Source: Clostridia bacterium (GTDB lineage Bacteria; Bacillota_E; RBS10-35; JAJYVN01). Taken from it: a DNA stretch of 5,580 bases. Positions 4,959-5,580 of this stretch are shown here, in pieces; the stretch's first letter is position 1, and each line of letters opens with the position of its first letter. Below the pieces are notes generated by a model. The model had not been told where the DNA came from. It saw only the letters and a list, made by a program, of their open reading frames with translations, and ran no database searches. The stretch covers positions 1-5,580 of the forward strand of contig DAHWHV010000163.1 in assembly GCA_027335545.1 (NCBI GenBank), in the 5' to 3' direction. The position numbers were made by a program, and so were the translations under genes.

Positions 4959-4974
4959 AACCCGCCGCCCCCGG
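4943..4974. terminator. Convergent-junction hairpin, probable bidirectional terminator without U-tract
   Basis: CCGGGGGCGGgCGGG (4943-4957) pairs with CCCGCCGCCCCCGG (4961-4974), a 14-bp stem with one bulged G and a 3-nt loop. It lies between the stops of the convergent isomerase and polymerase genes. No T-run follows on either strand. A second small stem, GTCCG-gag-CGGAC (4995-5007), directly abuts the polymerase stop. The GGGGGCGG core is shared with the hairpin at 1343-1372. Confidence 0.6.
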
Positions 4975-5007
4975 GGCGTCCCGGTCCGGAGGGCGTCCGG
5001 AGCGGAC

Positions 5008-5580
5008 TCAGGGGAGCGCCCGGACACGCGCGGCCACCACCCCGGCCCCCGAGCCCCGTCGCCGCACCCGCCCATCGACCCCCAGGAGCGGCGCGGCCGG
5101 GAACAGCGCCGCCGCATCCCGCAGGTAGACCTCCTCCGGCACCAGGACCTCCACCAAGCCCTCCTCGTCCTCCAGGCCGAGAAACACCAGGCGCTTGCCC
5201 GACTTGGTCGGCGGTCGATGCGGCCGGACCGGCACGCCGGCCAGAGACAGCGCCTGCCCGTCCGGCGCGCAACGCACCTGCCCCGTGCGCAGGTACCCCC
5301 GCTCCTGCAGGCGCAACTCCTCCCGGGCCAGGGCCATGACATGCCCGCGAGGGGACCACCCCAACAGCACCACCTCCGTTCGCCATTTCTCACGCGGCGT
5401 GAAGTCCGCCAGCGCAGGCGGCGCCTCCACCAGGCCCAACCCGCCCGCCCGCGCCCCCTCCACCACCGCCCCCAGGGACCACAGCAGGCGGCGGCGGTTG
5501 CCGTCCTCCGCCAGCGGGTCACAGGCCCCGCTCAGGACCAGGGCGTCCAGGGCGTCGCGTGGCAGCGCGGGCACCCGCGC
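5008..5580 (-). CDS. dnaE: DNA polymerase III alpha subunit family (DnaE), C-terminal part (5' end outside window)
   Basis: The last 190 residues of a DnaE-family replicative or error-prone polymerase; the gene runs off the window. In order there are: LPRDALDALVLSGACDPL (residues 6-23), the helix-hairpin-helix-type segment that precedes the OB fold; then a linker and FTPREKWRTEVVLLGWSPRGHVMAL, equivalent to the family's E-x-E-x-L-G-x-x-x-x-x-H-P-M region; then the OB fold from LSLAGVPVRPHRPPTKSG through LVFLGLEDEEGLVEVLVP to LLGVDGRVRRRG. The P-T-K-S-G-K-R and L-E-D-E-x-G motifs are diagnostic. The protein ends right after the OB fold and lacks the tau-binding tail of main replicative DnaE. 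This, with the L-L-G-V-x-G-R-V-x-R-x-G ending, recalls DnaE2/ImuC-type error-prone polymerases. The catalytic PHP and palm regions are not in the window, so the paralogue type and activity are uncertain. It converges on the third isomerase gene. Confidence 0.85.
   Translation of the reverse strand, partial: ARVPALPRDALDALVLSGACDPLAEDGNRRRLLWSLGAVVEGARAGGLGLVEAPPALADFTPREKWRTEVVLLGWSPRGHVMALAREELRLQERGYLRTGQVRCAPDGQALSLAGVPVRPHRPPTKSGKRLVFLGLEDEEGLVEVLVPEEVYLRDAAALFPAAPLLGVDGRVRRRGSGAGVVAARVRALP

Noticed and set aside
4460..5386. Long minus-strand frame covering the end of the third isomerase and the polymerase gene
   Set aside because: It is out of frame with the DnaE C-terminus, which has diagnostic motifs, and it has no domain content.
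1..5580. CRISPR array, tRNA, rRNA, transposase or attachment site
   Set aside because: No regularly spaced repeats, cloverleaf-like segments, recombinase genes or terminal repeats with target duplications were seen.

Overview
The window is very GC-rich DNA with gene starts that mostly carry good Shine-Dalgarno sequences (TGGGAGG, AAGGGAGGT, TGGAGGT). Together with the gene content (sugar phosphate isomerases, a Gfo/Idh/MocA dehydrogenase and a DnaE-type polymerase) this points to a free-living high-GC bacterium. High-GC Bacillota (Symbiobacterium or Limnochordia type), Chloroflexota or Armatimonadota are plausible, but nothing here settles the taxon. No mobile element, CRISPR array, tRNA or rRNA was seen.

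Layout. 1-207 (+) is the 3' end of a sugar phosphate isomerase/epimerase. After a 67-nt gap holding a small perfect hairpin comes a Gfo/Idh/MocA oxidoreductase (275-1300, +). This pair converges on a second TIM-barrel isomerase (1412-2134, -), with a strong hairpin between them. Upstream of that isomerase, on the same strand, lie a 181-nt structured gap and a nucleotidyltransferase-fold protein with a helical, possibly HEPN-like tail (2316-3047, -). Its promoter has a perfect -35 box. Next, also on the minus strand, is a small helical protein of unknown function (3174-3722) that resembles the C-terminal part of some SWIM zinc-finger proteins. A 326-nt GC-rich divergent gap rich in palindromes separates it from a third isomerase/epimerase (4049-4915, +). 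That gene converges on the C-terminal 190 residues of a DnaE-family polymerase (5008-5580, -, cut by the window edge). A hairpin overlapping a G-quadruplex motif lies between them.

How the genes may work together. Three different members of the xylose-isomerase-like TIM-barrel superfamily and one Gfo/Idh/MocA dehydrogenase in 5 kb suggest carbohydrate or cyclitol catabolism. In such pathways a sugar is oxidised to a keto form by the dehydrogenase and then epimerised, dehydrated or cleaved by metal-dependent TIM-barrel enzymes. The substrates cannot be named from sequence. The nucleotidyltransferase, the helical protein and the polymerase have no evident link to sugar metabolism.

No clearly new system is demonstrated. 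The points most worth a second look are the nucleotidyltransferase/HEPN-like single protein with its promoter and repeat pair, the related hairpin cores at the two convergent junctions, the G-quadruplex/hairpin overlap, and the palindrome upstream of the third isomerase.
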